Below are positions 6,382 to 7,933 of a stretch of DNA of 7,933 nt, one piece after another. Location of the stretch: positions 1 to 7,933 of the forward strand of contig JALGTS010000042.1 in NCBI GenBank assembly GCA_029821255.1. The letters are read 5' to 3'. A model generated the notes under the pieces. That model had not been told where the DNA came from. It did not search any database and saw only the letters and a program-made list of their open reading frames with translations. Source of the DNA: Candidatus Zipacnadia bacterium (GTDB lineage: Bacteria; Armatimonadota; Zipacnadia; Zipacnadales; Zipacnadaceae). The translations under genes were made by a program, and so were the position numbers. The first letter of the stretch is position 1, and the number at the start of each line of letters is the position of its first letter.

Positions 6382-7557
6382 CTACTCGACTTGTACCCAG
6401 CCACCCGCCTCGGCAGCATTTTGGCACGCTTCCAAGACGGCCTGCGTCTTGACTGCATCAGCGAAAGTAGGTGCCGGGCTTTCGCCCTTTTCAATCCCCA
6501 CCAGCAGGTCGGCTACGGTATTGATAAAGGTATGCTCGTAGCCAACGATATGGCCCGGCGGCCAGTACCGGCCGCCGTCGTCAGGCACACCCATAAAGGG
6601 ATGGACATTTTCGGTAGCTTGAATCACGCGGAAGCCCTGCTGACCGTCGGGGTCGGCACAGTTATAGTACTCCAGCTCGTTCATTCGCTCCAGATTGAAT
6701 CGCAGACTGCCACGCGAACCATTGACCTCAAAGAAGTTGTAGTTGCGGTGACCAGGCGCGAAGCGCGTAGCCTCCATAGTGCCCAGAGCACCGTTAGCGA
6801 ACCGCACCAGCGCCACCACTCCGTCGTCCACATCCACTTTCACCTTCTCACCAGCACCAGCACTGGCCCCCAGCGTAGCGTCAATGCCCCCCAGGGGCGG
6901 GCGTTCTTTTATGAAAGTCTCCATATCACAACAGACCCGATCAATGTCTCCGACCAACCACAGAGCCAGATCAATGCTATGTGCCAACAGATCGCCCAGC
7001 GCACCTGAGCCAGCTATCGCCTTCTGCGTCCGCCACACTGCCGGGGCCTGCGGGTCCACCAGCCAATCTTGCAGATATTGTGAGCGCCAATGATAGATTT
7101 CACCTATTATGCCGTCGTCTATCATCTGCTTGGCCAACGAAACTGCCGGGGCGCGCCGATAGTTGTGACAGACCATATTGACTACCCCAGCAGCCTCCAC
7201 CGCCTCCTGGGCTTGCTTGGCCTCCGCCAGACTCATTGCCAGCGGCTTTTCGCAGAAGACATGTTTGCCGGCCTGAGCCGCCTTAATTGCCATCGCCACG
7301 TGAACATTATTAGGCGTGGTAATGTCAATCAAGTCAATGTCGTCGCGGGCGACCAATGCCTCAAAGTCCGTCTCGGTTTCTTCCCAGCCCATCGCGGCAG
7401 CCGCCTGCGCCAGAGGCTCAGGGCTGCGCCCACACAGTACCTTCAGTACCGGCTTGCTTTCTATCTCTGGAAAGTAGAAGGGAATCTGCCGGTAGGCATT
7501 GCTATGCGCCCGCCCCATAAAAGCGTAGCCAACTAACCCAACTCTAATCTCGCCCAT
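6382..7557 (-). CDS. Gfo/Idh/MocA-family NAD(P)-dependent sugar oxidoreductase
   Basis: This 391-residue cytoplasmic dehydrogenase oxidises a sugar or cyclitol hydroxyl using NAD(P). The N-terminal Rossmann fold has GLVGYAFMG at 7-15, and the hallmark EKP is at 103-105 (K104 probably catalytic). The C-terminal domain has GALGDLLAHSIDLALW at 185-200, giving the usual D189 and H193 active-site pair. The later motifs ATRFAPGHRNYNFFEVNG (263-280), FNLERMNELEYY (287-298) and WPPGHIVGYEHTF (332-344) resemble the subgroup containing levoglucosan dehydrogenase. I infer this from remembered family patterns, not from an alignment. A low-complexity G/A-rich insert spans 223-238. SD AAAGGAGG (7566-7573) lies 8 nt before the ATG. 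It is the first gene of a probable operon with the TIM-barrel gene and is divergent from the URO-D-family gene. Inositol dehydrogenase or another sugar specificity is possible. Confidence 0.93.
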   Translation of the reverse strand: MGEIRVGLVGYAFMGRAHSNAYRQIPFYFPEIESKPVLKVLCGRSPEPLAQAAAAMGWEETETDFEALVARDDIDLIDITTPNNVHVAMAIKAAQAGKHVFCEKPLAMSLAEAKQAQEAVEAAGVVNMVCHNYRRAPAVSLAKQMIDDGIIGEIYHWRSQYLQDWLVDPQAPAVWRTQKAIAGSGALGDLLAHSIDLALWLVGDIDRVCCDMETFIKERPPLGGIDATLGASAGAGEKVKVDVDDGVVALVRFANGALGTMEATRFAPGHRNYNFFEVNGSRGSLRFNLERMNELEYYNCADPDGQQGFRVIQATENVHPFMGVPDDGGRYWPPGHIVGYEHTFINTVADLLVGIEKGESPAPTFADAVKTQAVLEACQNAAEAGGWVQVE

Positions 7558-7603
7558 TGTGGTTTCCTCCTTTGCAGCTAAGGACAGATCGTTGCCAAAC
7601 TTG

Positions 7604-7632
7604 TTTACTCATCGCTCAGTATCTAATATAAT
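7604..7632 (+). promoter_or_regulatory. Promoter of the URO-D-family gene
   Basis: TTTACT (7604-7609, 4/6 to the -35 consensus) is 17 bp from a perfect TATAAT (7627-7632). Transcription would start near 7639, giving a leader of about 90 nt. The -10 lies within the dyad CTAAT-ATA-ATTAG (7623-7635). A divergent minus-strand promoter for the oxidoreductase gene probably overlaps here (for example TATATT, complement 7625-7630), but I could not find a convincing -35 for it. Confidence 0.65.
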
Positions 7633-7635
7633 TAG
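7623..7635. repeat. Dyad overlapping the -10 in the divergent control region
   Basis: CTAAT-ATA-ATTAG is an inverted repeat with 5-bp arms that covers the TATAAT of the plus-strand promoter and lies between the two divergent genes. It is an operator candidate. AT-rich composition makes chance occurrence fairly likely. Confidence 0.35.
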
Positions 7636-7643
7636 TCGTGCAC

Positions 7644-7666
7644 GGGAAGAATCCTTCCCAGGATTC
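7644..7666 (+). promoter_or_regulatory. Overlapping alternative hairpins in the 5' leader of the URO-D-family gene
   Basis: GGGAAG/CTTCCC (7644-7649 and 7654-7659, 4-nt loop) and GAATCC/GGATTC (7649-7654 and 7661-7666, 6-nt loop) share bases and cannot form together. Both lie just downstream of the inferred transcription start. This arrangement could serve as a leader switch, or the same DNA could be a compound operator for both divergent genes. Confidence 0.35.
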
Positions 7667-7715
7667 CACGGACTTACGCTCAGTTGTTATAGTTGTGCTG
7701 CAGACTGCCACTATC

Positions 7716-7720
7716 AGAGG
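7716..7720 (+). promoter_or_regulatory. Ribosome binding site of the URO-D-family gene (decides a TTG start)
   Basis: AGAGG lies 8 nt before the TTG at 7729-7731. No ATG or GTG is in frame between the upstream in-frame TAG (7690-7692) and the family-typical N-terminus, so this site supports TTG initiation. Confidence 0.5.
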
Positions 7721-7728
7721 TAATTCCA

Positions 7729-7933
7729 TTGACCTCGCGTGAACGCCTACTGTGCGCCATCAAGTTGGGTACGCCCGACCGGGTACCGGTAGCGCCGTCA
7801 GAGTTCGGCTGCTTGGACCCCGACTCTTCGCTTGCCCAGGAGCTTATTGAGCGCACTGACTTCATCCATTTGGTCGGATGCAGGGAGAACCCATATCTGG
7901 GAGCAGCAGCACAAGTAGATACACGCACCGAAG
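7729..7933 (+). CDS. Uroporphyrinogen decarboxylase (URO-D) family protein, partial (N-terminal 68 residues)
   Basis: From a TTG start the frame stays open for 68 codons to the window edge. The N-terminus (initiator, then TSRERLLCAIKLGTPDRVPV) is the characteristic opening of the URO-D superfamily, where an S-R-E-R-x-L helix is followed by x-P-D-R-V-P. The next segment, with SEFGCLDPDSS and RTDFIHLVG, also fits. The superfamily includes true HemE and many corrinoid-linked methyltransferases of the MtaA/CmuA kind. An opening with PDRVPV and no RQAGRYLPEY-like motif in this stretch, beside sugar-catabolism genes, favours the methyltransferase-like or uncharacterised branch over HemE, but the catalytic part lies outside the window. 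It is divergent from the oxidoreductase gene, 171 bp away, with its own promoter and a structured leader. Confidence 0.8.
   Translation, partial: MTSRERLLCAIKLGTPDRVPVAPSEFGCLDPDSSLAQELIERTDFIHLVGCRENPYLGAAAQVDTRTE

Noticed and set aside
6391..7008. 205-codon plus-strand frame opposite the oxidoreductase gene
   Set aside because: It is antisense to a strongly conserved Gfo/Idh/MocA gene, has no SD, and its translation is unlike any family I know.
7680..7928. 82-codon minus-strand frame at the right end
   Set aside because: It is antisense to the URO-D-family N-terminus, whose motifs are clear on the plus strand.

Overview
The window looks like a chromosomal segment from a free-living bacterium of moderate to fairly high GC with strong Shine-Dalgarno sites (AAGGAGG or AGGAGG before three of the genes). 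A ClpC-type unfoldase, an archaeal/Gram-positive-style IlvE, and a Gfo/Idh/MocA dehydrogenase next to a sugar-isomerase-like TIM barrel and a URO-D-family gene would suit Armatimonadota, Chloroflexota or a related non-proteobacterial phylum. That placement is inferred from family resemblance and is weak. No rRNA, tRNA, CRISPR array, IS element or phage gene is visible.

Layout, left to right: (1) 1-1440, minus strand: a membrane glycosyltransferase of the GT39/PMT type, cut by the left edge and open to position 1. Its promoter at 1484-1512 carries a perfect dyad in the spacer. (2) 1539-1572: a perfect-stem intrinsic terminator ending the clpC transcript. (3) 1597-4014, minus: clpC, with all AAA+ motifs but a shortened, divergent middle domain. 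(4) 4206-5084, minus: ilvE, with a good extended -10 promoter at 5185-5214. (5) 5327-6307 and 6382-7557, minus: a probable two-gene operon in which the Gfo/Idh/MocA oxidoreductase is transcribed first and the TIM-barrel isomerase/lyase second. (6) 7729-7933, plus: the first 68 codons of a divergently transcribed uroporphyrinogen-decarboxylase-family gene, cut by the right edge, with a consensus-like promoter at 7604-7632 and a structured leader.

The left half is housekeeping: ClpC for protein quality control, IlvE for branched-chain amino acids, and an envelope glycosyltransferase. The right half looks like accessory carbohydrate catabolism. An NAD(P)-dependent sugar oxidoreductase plus a metal-binding TIM barrel of the AP-endonuclease-2 fold is the same pairing used in known oxidise-then-eliminate routes such as levoglucosan breakdown and C-glycoside cleavage. 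A divergent URO-D/methyltransferase-like gene shares the control region. The specific substrate cannot be read from the sequence.

No gene-free stretch exceeds 300 bases. The largest gap (5085-5326) holds the ilvE promoter and leader and a GC-rich segment in which I recognise nothing.
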